From contig JABDBW010000013.1 in the NCBI GenBank assembly GCA_013288485.1, positions 1-43,574 of the forward strand: a stretch of DNA of 43,574 bases, read 5' to 3'. This document shows, piece by piece, positions 18,056 through 27,607 of this stretch (position 1 is its first letter; every line of letters begins with the position of its first letter). Made by a program: the position numbers and the translations under genes. The DNA comes from Bacteroidota bacterium. GTDB lineage: Bacteria > Bacteroidota > Bacteroidia > Sphingobacteriales > Sphingobacteriaceae. The notes below the pieces were generated by a model. The model did no database searches and had not been told where the DNA came from. It saw nothing but the letters and a program-made list of their open reading frames with translations.

Positions 18056-20467
18056 TTAGTTCCTGCCGCCGCTACTTGTATCATCATTACTAATGCCGCG
18101 CTGATTTTTTTTGATGGCGCTGTTTAGCTTGCCAAACTTATACACAAAGTTAAACCCGGCTGTGCGATAATAATTTAAGAAATAATTATACGTCTGAAAA
18201 TCGGGTGTTTTTGTAAAGAAATCAAGCTTGTTAAACTTGCTGAAAGGATTACCCACAAATAAAGAAAAAGTAGCCTTTTTATTAGCCATATCCTTTGATG
18301 CCTCAACACTATTACTGAAATACCAGTTGTCCCTGCCCTCCAGCAATACATACCGGCTATCAAAGCCAAGGTTTACACCTATGCGATAACCATCATTAAA
18401 TTTATAGCTGGTGTAAGTAAATAGATGGCCCTGCTGCCCGCTGTTGGTAAAGGGGCTACCATTATAGGTCCCGTTTAACCATACCTGCAATAATTCGGAA
18501 TTAATATTTATACCAATTTTCTTACTTATCGGGTACTGAATATTTGCATCCACGCCGAGGCGCTTATCTTTACCCACATTAGCAAACGTTGTAGTAGTTA
18601 CCGCGTTGTTAACGGTAACTATATTTTGAATAGTATTATCGGCAAATGTATAATGTGTGCTAAGGTTTATAGAGCCTTTGGCAAAATTGCCATAACTTAA
18701 TTCAAAATTATTGTTAACGGCGGGCCGCAATGCAGGGTTACCTATATTAATAAAATTAGGGTTTGACAGGTCGGTAAACGGGTTTAACTGGTTGATACCC
18801 GGCCGTTGAATACGTTGTGTAAACCCAAAGGTAAGGCTGCTGGTGGCGTTTATAGTTCGCTGTGCTGAAACAGAAGGGACCAGGTTATTATAATCCTGGT
18901 TAAAAGCACCGCCACCGGTTGCTGTAAAATCGGCGTTTATGTTGGTACGCTCCAACCGCAAGCCGCCTTTAAATGTCCATTTAGCAAATTTTAGCTGGTA
19001 CGAGTTATAAAGGCTGTATACATTTTGATGATAGGTAAAGTTATTGGTTTGCTTTGCCGCTGTTTGATATTGGTTGTTGGCTGCAAGCGTATCGTTGTGG
19101 AAATCGCTAAAGTTATTACGCAATATCATTTTACCGCCCGCCTCAATGGTGAGCGTCTTTAACGGCTGTATATAATCCAGTTGGGTGGTATATTCCTTTG
19201 AACCCGAATTATTATACTGGCGGTAATTTGGCGAATGGTAATTCAGCGTTTGATCGGCGCTTACATCGTTAAATTGATTGTTATTTGAATAATTATAGTT
19301 GTATGAAGCTGTTAATAACTGATTTTTATTATGCTTAAACCCAAGCTGGTAGTTGATGCCAATGTCTGTCCCCATGTTGTTACCAGTACCGTTATTGAGC
19401 AAATGATACGCTTGTGAAATAGCATTATTTGCATCGCGCTGGGTGGTGAGCTGGTCATTACCGGTTGAATTAACGCCGTTAAAATGATTAATAGTGGCGG
19501 AGATCAAATTCAAGGTATCAAACTCAAAACTTAACTCATTACTGGTATAGGTATTGCTGCCGCCGCGATATTGCATACCGCTTTGCACCAACGAAGATAA
19601 CGGGCTGTTAAAAGTACTTGTATTCCCAAATTCGGAACCTAAATATGGCCGCCTTCCGCTGCCAACATAGCCGCTATAGCCTATTTTACCTTGTTTTATA
19701 GTAAGGTTAAGGTTACCCCTATAACCATACACGGTATTATAATTTACCCCAGCCGAGCCATTGTAACCCTGGTCGGCTTTCTTTTTGGTAATGATATTGA
19801 TGATACCCGCCAAACCTTCCGCGTCATATTTGGCAGGGGGCGTGGTAATAACTTCAATCTTCACAATATTACTGGCTGGCATTGATTTCAGTATATCCGA
19901 TGGGTTATGGGCCATCATTGCCGACTCCCTGCCATTGATCAATATTTTATAATCGCCGCTGCCACGCAGTTTGATATTATCCGTAGCATCAACTGATAGC
20001 AGGGGCACTTTGCGTATCATATCCAGTGCGGTAATAATTTTGCTTTCGGGGTCAGCCTGCACATCGTAGCTTAAGCGGTCAACCTCCTGCTTCATTAACG
20101 GTTTAACGCCGGTAATAGTAACAGCATCAAGTTGGTTGGTAGATGGCGAGAGTACAATTTTGCCCATATCAATTACCAAAACTGTATCCTTTAGTATTAC
20201 CTGTTTATTTTTATAGCCCATATTTGCCAATACCAGTTGATATTTACCGGCAGGTACGGTTAATTCAAAATAACCGTCGTCCTTAGCTAAAGTGCTTTTA
20301 ACCGATGCCTGCGTTTTGGCGTTTTGTAAAGCAACGGTAACATAGCCTATTGCCTGATTGGTTACCGAGTCGGTAATGGTGCCTTTAACGGTTAAAGTTT
20401 TTTGAGTTTGGCCAAAAACTGATACAGAGAAAAAAATGGTGAAGAAGATAAGTATCAGTTTTTTCAT
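18056..20467 (-). CDS. Outer-membrane beta-barrel protein, TonB-receptor-like (paralogue 2)
   Basis: An 803-aa protein with signal peptide (MKKLILIFFTIFFSVSVFGQ), carboxypeptidase-regulatory-like domain (TVKGTITDSVTNQAIGYVTV), plug-like domain (MKQEVDRLSYDVQADPES, then TPPAKYDAEGLAGIINIIT) and a long barrel. Its first 240 residues are very similar to the protein encoded at 20563-23025. The barrel regions differ more, mostly in loops, as expected when ligand-binding parts diverge after duplication. The final strand is followed by a hydrophilic tail with KFGKL...NDDT instead of a terminal aromatic residue. The name TonB-dependent receptor is by architecture only; transport was not inferable. 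Confidence 0.88.
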   Translation of the reverse strand: MKKLILIFFTIFFSVSVFGQTQKTLTVKGTITDSVTNQAIGYVTVALQNAKTQASVKSTLAKDDGYFELTVPAGKYQLVLANMGYKNKQVILKDTVLVIDMGKIVLSPSTNQLDAVTITGVKPLMKQEVDRLSYDVQADPESKIITALDMIRKVPLLSVDATDNIKLRGSGDYKILINGRESAMMAHNPSDILKSMPASNIVKIEVITTPPAKYDAEGLAGIINIITKKKADQGYNGSAGVNYNTVYGYRGNLNLTIKQGKIGYSGYVGSGRRPYLGSEFGNTSTFNSPLSSLVQSGMQYRGGSNTYTSNELSFEFDTLNLISATINHFNGVNSTGNDQLTTQRDANNAISQAYHLLNNGTGNNMGTDIGINYQLGFKHNKNQLLTASYNYNYSNNNQFNDVSADQTLNYHSPNYRQYNNSGSKEYTTQLDYIQPLKTLTIEAGGKMILRNNFSDFHNDTLAANNQYQTAAKQTNNFTYHQNVYSLYNSYQLKFAKWTFKGGLRLERTNINADFTATGGGAFNQDYNNLVPSVSAQRTINATSSLTFGFTQRIQRPGINQLNPFTDLSNPNFINIGNPALRPAVNNNFELSYGNFAKGSINLSTHYTFADNTIQNIVTVNNAVTTTTFANVGKDKRLGVDANIQYPISKKIGININSELLQVWLNGTYNGSPFTNSGQQGHLFTYTSYKFNDGYRIGVNLGFDSRYVLLEGRDNWYFSNSVEASKDMANKKATFSLFVGNPFSKFNKLDFFTKTPDFQTYNYFLNYYRTAGFNFVYKFGKLNSAIKKNQRGISNDDTSSGGRN

Positions 20468-20512
20468 AAGCGATCAGTTAATAAGACACGAAAGTCAGCA
20501 TCCCGTTGCAGA
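20468..20512 (-). promoter_or_regulatory. Conserved 45-nt leader, copy B
   Basis: The 45 nt directly before the start codon match the leader of the neighbouring paralogue (23026-23070) at 37 of 45 positions, with no gaps. Mismatches cluster in a 6-nt block. The conserved parts include GTGTCTTATTA and AACGGGAT on the - strand. Retention could be recent duplication or a shared post-transcriptional control site. Confidence 0.55.
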
Positions 20513-20562
20513 GAGAAGAATTTTTAATATTATTTTACTGTAAAATTATTTTTCGAACTATT

Positions 20563-23025
20563 TTAACCGCTGGCCCCGCTGCTTTTGCCGCCGCCTTTGG
20601 TATCATCATTATTAATGCCGTGCTGGTTCTTCTTAATATCGCTGGTTAGCTTGCCAAATTTATAATTAAACCTTACAGCAAAAGTGCGGTAGTAGTTTTG
20701 GTTATAGCCATATTGGTAAAAGTCGTTGGTGGTAGTAGTATTTGTGGACGTCATGAATTTACTGTAAGGGTTGTTTGCTACTAAGGATACCGTCGCGTTC
20801 TTCAGGAAAGTTTTTGAGAATACATATGACGAGTAAATATATTTATTGGTAGACCCCTGTAAAACAACGCTTCCGCTAAAATAGCCTGCATCAATGCCGA
20901 AGCGGTAACCTTTTCCAAATTTATACCCGGCATTAGCAAATACATTACCCATATAGCCGTCGTTTTTATAAAACTGCCCGTTGTATGCACCTTTTAACCA
21001 AATATGGCTCAATTGCGCATTCATGGTAAACGACAGCTTTTTTGTTGGATTAAGCGTAGTATTTAAATTTAAACCCAGGGTATTATTGCTGCCCAGGTTT
21101 TGAAAAGTGGTAACTGTTGCAGTATCGGCTTTTCCTCCGTTATTATTTATTTGCAGCCCGCTGACATTTTGTATAGAATTGTTCGAGAAAGCATAGCTAA
21201 GGCCCACATTAACGGGGCTTTTTGTAAAATTGCTGTAGTTCAGTTCAAACGTATAATCCAGCTCGGGCCTTAGGTTAGGGTTACCGGTATTTATAAATTT
21301 GGGATTAGATTGGTCAACAAACGGGTTAAGCTGAAATATGCCCGGACGCTGTATCCTGTCTGTAAATCCAAAATTAATACTGCTGGTTTTTAAATTACGC
21401 TGTATGGATACAGATGGTATCAGGTTATTGTAATCCTGGTTTACAGTACTTCCTGTTGAGGAAAAATTAGCATCAACCGTAGTGCGCTCTAAACGCAGAC
21501 CTGCTTTTGCGGTCCATTTTTCTAATTTTAACTGGTACGAGTTATACAAGCTATAAACATTTTGATGATAGTTAAAATCGTTGGTTTGGCTGGCATTGGT
21601 TACATATTTATTAGTTAGGCTATCGCGGTCATCCAAATGGTAATCACTGAAGTTATTTCGCAATATGGCCTTTACGCCTGCCTCTATCGTAATTTTTTTA
21701 AGCGGGTGCGCATAGTCCAGCTGGAACGTGTGCGCCCTGTTACCTGAATTATTATACTGCTGGAAGTCAGGAACTGCAACTGCCGGATAATTTATCCGTT
21801 CCGAGAAAAGGTTATCATTAAATTGCTTATTGGGCGAATAATCATATTTATAAGATACTGTGAGCAAACGGTCTTTTTGCTTTTTAAACCCTAATTGATA
21901 ATTTATACCGGCATCAAAACCCAGGAAAGTACCATTGCCGGTGTTTGCCTGTTCATAGTGCTGATCGGTACCACCTTTGCTGTTTACAAGGCTCGAAGAC
22001 TGGTCGAAAATTTGGTTAAAGTCATTACTGGACATTTCTACTGACGCTGTCAATAAATTAAGGCTATCTAGCTCATAGCTTAGTTCGGTATTTGCATAAG
22101 TAAAGGTTCCGCCGAAGGCACCTATGCCATTTTGGGTCAGTACCGATTGATCTGCAAAAAAGTCCTGAATGTTGCCGGCCCCTGATTGTTTGTTGATATT
22201 ACCCATAACGCCATGACCCGTGAAAGCCGATAAACCAAATTTTCCCTGTTTAAACGTGCCATTTAAATTAAGGGCCGGTCCAAAAATACTGTTCATACGT
22301 CCGTTAAGGCCCAGGTTATAGCCCTGGTCGGCATTTTTTTTGGTGATGATATTGATAATGCCCGCCAGTCCCTCCGCATCATACTTAGCGGGCGGTGTAG
22401 TTATCACTTCTATTTTTTCAACATTGGTAGCAGGCATGGCCTTTAATATATCCGATGGGTTCTTAGTCATCATTGCCGATTCGCGCCCGTTGATCAATAT
22501 TTTATAATTACCGTTCCCTTTCAGTTTAATATTGTCTGAAGCGTCAACAGATAATAGCGGTACTTTACGCATCATATCTAATGCCGAAATCGCTTTGCTT
22601 TCCGGGTCGGCCTGTACGTCATAGCTTATACGGTCAACCTCACGCGTCATTAATGGCTTTACTGCCGATATAGTAACCCCATCCAACTGCTTGTTAGATG
22701 GTGATAATATAATTTTTCCCATATTTATAAGGACAGTTGTATCAGTAATGGATACGGTTTTATTTTTATAACCCATATTAGCCAATACAAGCAAGTAGGT
22801 TTTACCGGCGGGTGCCGATAATTCAAAACTTCCATCGTCTTTAGCTAAGGTACTTTTAACCGGAGCTTTTGTTTTAGCATCCTGTAAGGCAACGGTAACG
22901 TAACCTATAGGCTGGTTGGTAACCGAGTCGGTAACGGTGCCTTTAACAATTAGAGTTTTTTGAGTTTGCCCAAATACTATTACAGAGAAACAAATGGTGA
23001 AGAAGGTAAGTATCAGTTTTTTCAT
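20563..23025 (-). CDS. Outer-membrane beta-barrel protein, TonB-receptor-like (paralogue 1)
   Basis: An 820-aa protein with the same architecture as its two downstream neighbours: signal peptide (MKKLILTFFTICFSVIVFGQ), carboxypeptidase-regulatory-like domain (residues 25-105), plug-like domain with PPAKYDAEGLAGIINIIT near 230, and a barrel ending in a tail with NNDDTKGGGKSSGASG. It is the first of three tandem - strand copies. It and paralogue 2 also share most of a 45-nt leader, so the duplication included upstream DNA. No TonB box, SusD partner or sigma/anti-sigma pair lies next to it, so a classical polysaccharide-utilisation locus is not supported. Confidence 0.88.
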   Translation of the reverse strand: MKKLILTFFTICFSVIVFGQTQKTLIVKGTVTDSVTNQPIGYVTVALQDAKTKAPVKSTLAKDDGSFELSAPAGKTYLLVLANMGYKNKTVSITDTTVLINMGKIILSPSNKQLDGVTISAVKPLMTREVDRISYDVQADPESKAISALDMMRKVPLLSVDASDNIKLKGNGNYKILINGRESAMMTKNPSDILKAMPATNVEKIEVITTPPAKYDAEGLAGIINIITKKNADQGYNLGLNGRMNSIFGPALNLNGTFKQGKFGLSAFTGHGVMGNINKQSGAGNIQDFFADQSVLTQNGIGAFGGTFTYANTELSYELDSLNLLTASVEMSSNDFNQIFDQSSSLVNSKGGTDQHYEQANTGNGTFLGFDAGINYQLGFKKQKDRLLTVSYKYDYSPNKQFNDNLFSERINYPAVAVPDFQQYNNSGNRAHTFQLDYAHPLKKITIEAGVKAILRNNFSDYHLDDRDSLTNKYVTNASQTNDFNYHQNVYSLYNSYQLKLEKWTAKAGLRLERTTVDANFSSTGSTVNQDYNNLIPSVSIQRNLKTSSINFGFTDRIQRPGIFQLNPFVDQSNPKFINTGNPNLRPELDYTFELNYSNFTKSPVNVGLSYAFSNNSIQNVSGLQINNNGGKADTATVTTFQNLGSNNTLGLNLNTTLNPTKKLSFTMNAQLSHIWLKGAYNGQFYKNDGYMGNVFANAGYKFGKGYRFGIDAGYFSGSVVLQGSTNKYIYSSYVFSKTFLKNATVSLVANNPYSKFMTSTNTTTTNDFYQYGYNQNYYRTFAVRFNYKFGKLTSDIKKNQHGINNDDTKGGGKSSGASG

Positions 23026-23070
23026 AAGCGTTCAGGTAATAAGACACGAAAATGTTTATCCCGTTACAGA
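23026..23070 (-). promoter_or_regulatory. Conserved 45-nt leader, copy A
   Basis: Partner of the leader at 20468-20512 (37 of 45 identical, ungapped), ending at the start codon of paralogue 1. Upstream of it, identity with copy B is lost, which sets the boundary of the duplicated block. Confidence 0.55.
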
Positions 23071-23145
23071 TTATGAAACTTTTAACATATTTTAACTATA
23101 AAGTTAGTTTTTTAACAATTAAGTGTTAAATTCAGAAAGCAAACA

Positions 23146-26100
23146 TCAATTTAAAATACTATGAAACTTGTTTTTATATTCTACCAGTTGGGCTTGAAAC
23201 CTGGTATTTAATTCTGCTTGCTTATTTTCCCTGGTCAATTGTTCCATACCGCTTAATATGAATAAACCTACCTGGACTACGTGCTGGTCGGTATCGGCAG
23301 GGTTATTTTGAAATACGCGGTAATTATAGTTTAGCTGGTCAACTACATATTTATCTATACTGTCAGCGTACTTATTTCCCATTTTCATCTTTTTTAGCTT
23401 GTATGCTGTGTCAACAATAAAATATTTATTTCTTACAATATCAATATGCGGATTCAGGTCGGGCATAACCTCATCATATTTATTCAAAGCTTTAAGCGCC
23501 ATATCAGGGTGATTTTCCTTTATCAAATTTTCTGTTAAATCAATAAATGAATTTAAAATTAAAGGATAAAACATTGTTTTTGATACCTCATCAAGGTATT
23601 TGGCATTCTTAAAATTTCCCCATTTATACTTGTTCATTATATTGTTATACATCACAATGCTGTTGGTTTTTCCCAATTCATTACCTTTTGAGGCGGTATC
23701 CGCTTTTAAAGGAATTAAATGATATACAAAACCTTCCTTATATAAATATTTTTGCAAGCCAATAAAGTCAGGCCCTCCAACTGTAGCTGTAAAACATATG
23801 GGCCTTTTCCAGTCGTTATGCGCCAAAATATCCAGCAATGCCAGGTTTTGTTTGGTGATATAATTCATGGGGAATGTCCATTCCATACTTGAGGCAATTT
23901 TACTTTTCTGGTCGGCAGGTATAACACCATTTTTAACTACATTATCAGCGTTAACGGTTATCTTAAAATTTTTAGTTGGAAGATAGTTATCTGTATTGCC
24001 ATTCTGGTATTCAACTTTGGTCCGGCTATCATCTGATGTTATAAAATCAAATACATCCTTTAATTCAACAGGGCCGGGAATCTTAGCATCCTTAAACGCG
24101 ATCATCTCCCGCGTACCTTCTTTATATTTATCAAAAGGCATAGTTATAGGCAGCGGGGCTGATTGATTTATTTTTCGCTGCATTTGAAGGATGTTCCAGT
24201 CGGCGCTAAATAAATTAAGATTAACCAAACGTACGTCGGGCCGTATTCCTTCCACCTCCTGGTCATACCATAAAGAGTAAGTATCATTATCGCCGCTATT
24301 AAACAAAATGGCATTAGGCGGGCATGACACCAGGTAATTATAAGCCATATCATGGGCCGTCAATTTTGTCGACCTGTCATGTGCCTTCCATTCTTTATTT
24401 GCTATTAATACCGGTGCTGCAAGCAAGCATACAACAGAAGCAATTATTGCCGAAATTTTAGCATTTACTTTTTTCCTGATCATTTCGGCCAGCGCGATTA
24501 CACCAAACCCTATCCAGATAGCAAACGCGTAAAAAGAGCCTACGTACGAATAATCACGCTCACGTGGTTGTAAACCTCCCTGATTAACATATAATATTAT
24601 ACCGACGCCGGTAAAAAACCATAACAACCCTATTATCATGGCATCGCGCTTGTTGCGCTTAAAATGATAAAGCATACCCAATAGGCCGATAATTAAAGGC
24701 AGGACATATAAGGGAGTGTAAGTATTATCGTTTATTAATGAATTTGGCAAATGCCTGCGGGCATCGAAAATACCCGATGTCCAGTTACCATCCGTACCGG
24801 TCATGCTTGCCTGTCCGTCCATTTGGTTATAGCGGCCGGCAAAATTCCATAAAAAATACCTGAAATACATTTGATACATCTGCCAGCTAAGCATAAAGCT
24901 GATATTATCCTTAAAAGTCGGAGTTTGGTTGTCGGCTAACTGCAGCCAGTTTTTATAAAATTGTGGCTGCGAATCCTGGGAGTCACTACTAAATATGCGG
25001 GGCAAAATAGTATTATGGTCATAAACCAGGTCTTGTTTTTTACCCATCGCCTCGTATTTACTTTTCCCTTTACGGTATATGGTAGCCCCTTCTACTTGGT
25101 CGATCGCTTTTGCATCAAAGTATGGCCCGTATAACAAAGGGCTTGGTACGTATTGTTCGCGGTTTAAATACCTGACTAAAGTAAAAGCATCATCAGGATG
25201 CCAGTTATTCAAATCTGTATTAGCTCTGGCCCTGATAGGAATATAGGTAAAAGAGCTATAGCCGAAATATATAAATGCTACGCATACTAAAGCTAAATTA
25301 AGCGCCGGTTTCTTTTTACGGATGCTGTAAATTATACCCCCAATTAATGCACTTATCAATAATAAAAGGAAAAAAATAGCCCCGGTGCCAAATCCCAGGC
25401 CGAGTGTATTAACAAAAAAGAGTTCAAAGTACCCTACGCCCCTAACGGTATCCTGTATAATACCATATTGAACAAACAACAACGTTGCAATGCCCGCTGC
25501 AAAGGCAATAAGTCCTTTTTTTATGGTGATGGTTTTAAAGCGCCTTAAATAATAAACCATTATAATGGCAGGTATGGCTAGCAGGCTCATTAAGTGTATA
25601 CCTATTGATAGGCCAATAACATAGGCTATTAATACAAGCCATTTATCTGCTCCGGGTTCATCAGCACGTGCTTCCCATTTTAATATAGCCCAAAAAACGA
25701 TAGCTATGCAAAGTATTGACTGTGCAAATACAATGGTCTCTACTGCCGAGAACCAAAAGGTATCGGTATAAGCAAATGCAAGCGCGCCAACCAAACCGGC
25801 ACCCATTATTAGTATAAGTTGCGATTGTTGTAATGCTTCAGTTTTATTAAAAAGCATCTTTTTTGATAATGCCGTAATGGTCCAGAACAAAAACATAATG
25901 GTTGCCCCGCTGGCCAGCGCACTGCCCATATTTGTAAAATAGGCCACTTTGGTATTGTTGCCTAATGATAATAAAGAAAACACTTTACCAATCATTGCAA
26001 ACAATGGATAACCCGGCTGATGGGATACCTGTAAACGAAACGCGCACGAAATAAATTCCCCGCAATCCCAGAAACTTACTGACGGCTCTAAAGTTAGGAT

Positions 26101-26166
26101 ATAGCTTACAGAGGCGGTGGCAAAACAAAGCCAGCCTAACAGATTATTGATCTTGTTGTAGTGCAT
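23146..26166 (-). CDS. DUF2723 / TMEM260-like membrane protein, divergent copy
   Basis: A 1006-aa polytopic inner-membrane protein of the DUF2723 family, related to the GT-C protein O-mannosyltransferase TMEM260. TM1 (residues 9-27) is followed by a loop with the putative catalytic acidic pair in SFWDCGEF (D34, E37). Multiple hydrophobic segments run to about residue 590, and a soluble C-terminal half carries GDNDTYSLWYDQEV and a helical, TPR-like end. Compared with the paralogue at 29069-32197 it lacks an insert of roughly 35-40 residues in the membrane domain. It also reads AVETIVF where the paralogue has AVESEVY (residues 141-147). Function is inferred: glycosyl transfer to exported proteins. 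It is downstream of pth on the same strand, separated by a palindrome. Confidence 0.87.
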   Translation of the reverse strand: MHYNKINNLLGWLCFATASVSYILTLEPSVSFWDCGEFISCAFRLQVSHQPGYPLFAMIGKVFSLLSLGNNTKVAYFTNMGSALASGATIMFLFWTITALSKKMLFNKTEALQQSQLILIMGAGLVGALAFAYTDTFWFSAVETIVFAQSILCIAIVFWAILKWEARADEPGADKWLVLIAYVIGLSIGIHLMSLLAIPAIIMVYYLRRFKTITIKKGLIAFAAGIATLLFVQYGIIQDTVRGVGYFELFFVNTLGLGFGTGAIFFLLLLISALIGGIIYSIRKKKPALNLALVCVAFIYFGYSSFTYIPIRARANTDLNNWHPDDAFTLVRYLNREQYVPSPLLYGPYFDAKAIDQVEGATIYRKGKSKYEAMGKKQDLVYDHNTILPRIFSSDSQDSQPQFYKNWLQLADNQTPTFKDNISFMLSWQMYQMYFRYFLWNFAGRYNQMDGQASMTGTDGNWTSGIFDARRHLPNSLINDNTYTPLYVLPLIIGLLGMLYHFKRNKRDAMIIGLLWFFTGVGIILYVNQGGLQPRERDYSYVGSFYAFAIWIGFGVIALAEMIRKKVNAKISAIIASVVCLLAAPVLIANKEWKAHDRSTKLTAHDMAYNYLVSCPPNAILFNSGDNDTYSLWYDQEVEGIRPDVRLVNLNLFSADWNILQMQRKINQSAPLPITMPFDKYKEGTREMIAFKDAKIPGPVELKDVFDFITSDDSRTKVEYQNGNTDNYLPTKNFKITVNADNVVKNGVIPADQKSKIASSMEWTFPMNYITKQNLALLDILAHNDWKRPICFTATVGGPDFIGLQKYLYKEGFVYHLIPLKADTASKGNELGKTNSIVMYNNIMNKYKWGNFKNAKYLDEVSKTMFYPLILNSFIDLTENLIKENHPDMALKALNKYDEVMPDLNPHIDIVRNKYFIVDTAYKLKKMKMGNKYADSIDKYVVDQLNYNYRVFQNNPADTDQHVVQVGLFILSGMEQLTRENKQAELNTRFQAQLVEYKNKFHSILN

Positions 26167-26209
26167 AAGGTGGGTGTAAATATTTTAACCTATTTACAGC
26201 TACCAAATT

Positions 26210-26231
26210 GGAGTTAATTTTTGTTAACTCC
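26210..26231. repeat. Short perfect inverted repeat upstream of DUF2723 gene
   Basis: GGAGTTAA (26210-26217) and TTAACTCC (26224-26231) form an 8-bp stem with a 6-nt loop, 43 nt before the start at 26166. It could be an operator or the end of the pth transcript. Confidence 0.45.
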
Positions 26232-26264
26232 TTGTGCCTTAACATTTTTTAACAAAATTTAACT

Positions 26265-26293
26265 ATTGGAGGTCACAAATTGTGACTTCCAAT
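26265..26293 (-). terminator. Palindrome immediately after pth stop
   Basis: A 29-nt near-perfect palindrome (14-nt arms, one mismatch, centre at 26279) begins at the base after the pth stop codon. The - strand sequence beyond it is T-rich but has no clean U-tract. Terminator is the likeliest role. The near absence of a loop would also suit a protein-binding site. Confidence 0.5.
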
Positions 26294-26854
26294 TCACTTA
26301 TTGTATTTGGTCATAGTCAATTCAGGACCAATGGCAACAAAGCTCTTTATTATTTCGATAGAACGGTCTATCAAAGCGGGCAGTTCCGGCAGTTCATCCT
26401 CATCAAATCCATTTAAAACATAGTCAACCTGGCGGCCTTTGGGGAAGTTATCGCTAACGCCAAAACGCAGGCGGGCGTAATTGTTATGGCCCAGCGTAGC
26501 TTCAATATGTTTAAGTCCGTTATGGCCGGCTGCGCTTCCCTGCGGCTTTAAACGTAAAGTACCTAAGGGCAACGCGATATCATCAACCACCACCAGCACA
26601 TTTTCGATGGGGATCTTCAATTCCTGCATCCAGTGGTTTAGGGCCTTGCCGCTTAAATTCATATAAGTGGTTGGCTTAATAAGATGCAGCATACGGCCCT
26701 TGTACGATACCTCGGTATAATAAGCCAAACGCATATGGCTGAACTTAACTCCCTCCTGCTTCGCTAGCTCGTCTAATATCATAAACCCGATGTTATGCCG
26801 CGTATCGGCATATTCCGGACCAATGTTACCTAAACCAATAATGAGATATTTCAT
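26294..26854 (-). CDS. pth: Peptidyl-tRNA hydrolase
   Basis: Cleaves peptidyl-tRNA dropped by stalled ribosomes, recycling tRNA. The 186 aa match bacterial Pth. The N terminus [15 protein letters not shown] leads to TRHNIGFM with the catalytic histidine. [20 protein letters not shown] carries the conserved aspartate, followed by [15 protein letters not shown] and YARLRFGV. It is the last gene of the tRNA-Gln-prs-rplY-pth block, an arrangement (prs-ctc-pth) seen in many bacteria. A 22-bp inverted repeat separates it from rplY. Confidence 0.96.
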   Translation of the reverse strand: MKYLIIGLGNIGPEYADTRHNIGFMILDELAKQEGVKFSHMRLAYYTEVSYKGRMLHLIKPTTYMNLSGKALNHWMQELKIPIENVLVVVDDIALPLGTLRLKPQGSAAGHNGLKHIEATLGHNNYARLRFGVSDNFPKGRQVDYVLNGFDEDELPELPALIDRSIEIIKSFVAIGPELTMTKYNK

Positions 26855-26855
26855 G

Positions 26856-26995
26856 CCCCCTAACCCCCTAAAGGGGGGATTTTTAATTTGCGTATTGTAA
26901 GATGCTAAGTTAAAAGTAATATCAAATAAAAAGCGATAAGTTTAAAACCTATCGCTTTTACTCCTCCATTATTCCCCCTTTAGGGGGTTAGGGGG
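26856..26995. repeat. Perfect 22-bp inverted repeat pair in rplY-pth spacer
   Basis: The left arm 26856-26877 and right arm 26974-26995 are exact reverse complements (22 of 22). Each is C- or G-rich with CCCCCTAACCCCCT at its outer end. The arms bracket the rplY terminator hairpin. The left arm starts 2 nt from the pth start codon and the right arm ends 6 nt from the rplY stop, so the element occupies almost the whole spacer. Each arm is also internally self-complementary (CCCCCTAAAGGGGG). It resembles CCCCTAA/TTAGGGG intergenic repeats I recall from other Bacteroidota genomes. Confidence 0.85.
26922..26960 (-). terminator. Intrinsic terminator-like hairpin after rplY
   Basis: A 9-bp stem AAAGCGATA (26930-26938) with TATCGCTTT (26950-26958) and an 11-nt loop, followed on the - strand by a T-rich stretch. 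It sits 44 nt after rplY and would attenuate or separate pth from rplY transcription. Confidence 0.7.
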
Positions 26996-27001
26996 CTGGG
27001 T

Positions 27002-27583
27002 TTATTTTTTAGCTGCTGCTTCCTGTTCAGCCTGGCGTAACGCGCGCGAAGTCGTTACCGATACAATGGTATCTTCTTTTGAATTGGTAATAACATAGTT
27101 GCCTTCTTTCAAATCAGAAACCTTTACAGACTTACCAACTTCTAAACTTTCAATGCTTACATCAATAAAGTCTAAATGATCTTTAGGTAATGCTTTAATA
27201 CGTAGTTTACGCAATTTTTGCACCAGTTTACCACCTGTTTTTACGCCCGGGGAAGTTCCTGTTAAACGCACAGGGATCTCCATTGTAATAGGTTTTTTTT
27301 GATCCAGTAATAAAAAGTCTACATGCAGTATCTGTTCTGTTAATGGGTGGAACTGCAGATCTTTAATAATAGCCTGTGATTTTACACCAGCAATGTCTAA
27401 GTCGATGAAATGAACCACCGGAGTATAAACTACGGGCTTCAAATCAGCTGCGGACACTGAAAAGTGGGTTTGGGTTGGCCCACCGTAAAGTACTGCAGGT
27501 ACCAGGCTCTGGTAACGCAGTTCTTTAGCGTCTCTTTTCCCTACGTTCTCTCTTGGAGAACCGCTAATAGCAATTGATTTCAT
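27002..27583 (-). CDS. rplY: 50S ribosomal protein L25 / general stress protein Ctc
   Basis: Binds 5S rRNA in the large ribosomal subunit. This is the long, two-domain CTC/TL5 form (193 aa) rather than the 94-residue E. coli type. The N-terminal L25 domain begins MKSIAISGSPRENVGKRDAKELR and contains VPAVLYGG, DLQFHPLTEQILHVDF-type residues (about 75-90), then a C-terminal beta domain (IPVRLTGTSPGVKTGGKLV). The protein ends in an Ala/Glu/Lys-rich tail. It is downstream of prs, with a dispersed inverted repeat in the spacer. Confidence 0.95.
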   Translation of the reverse strand: MKSIAISGSPRENVGKRDAKELRYQSLVPAVLYGGPTQTHFSVSAADLKPVVYTPVVHFIDLDIAGVKSQAIIKDLQFHPLTEQILHVDFLLLDQKKPITMEIPVRLTGTSPGVKTGGKLVQKLRKLRIKALPKDHLDFIDVSIESLEVGKSVKVSDLKEGNYVITNSKEDTIVSVTTSRALRQAEQEAAAKK

Positions 27584-27607
27584 TTGTTTTTATTTATTTA
27601 TGTTTAG

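Noticed and set aside
15410..23025. Polysaccharide-utilisation locus
   Set aside because: No SusD-like lipoprotein, glycoside hydrolase or sigma/anti-sigma pair accompanies the barrels.
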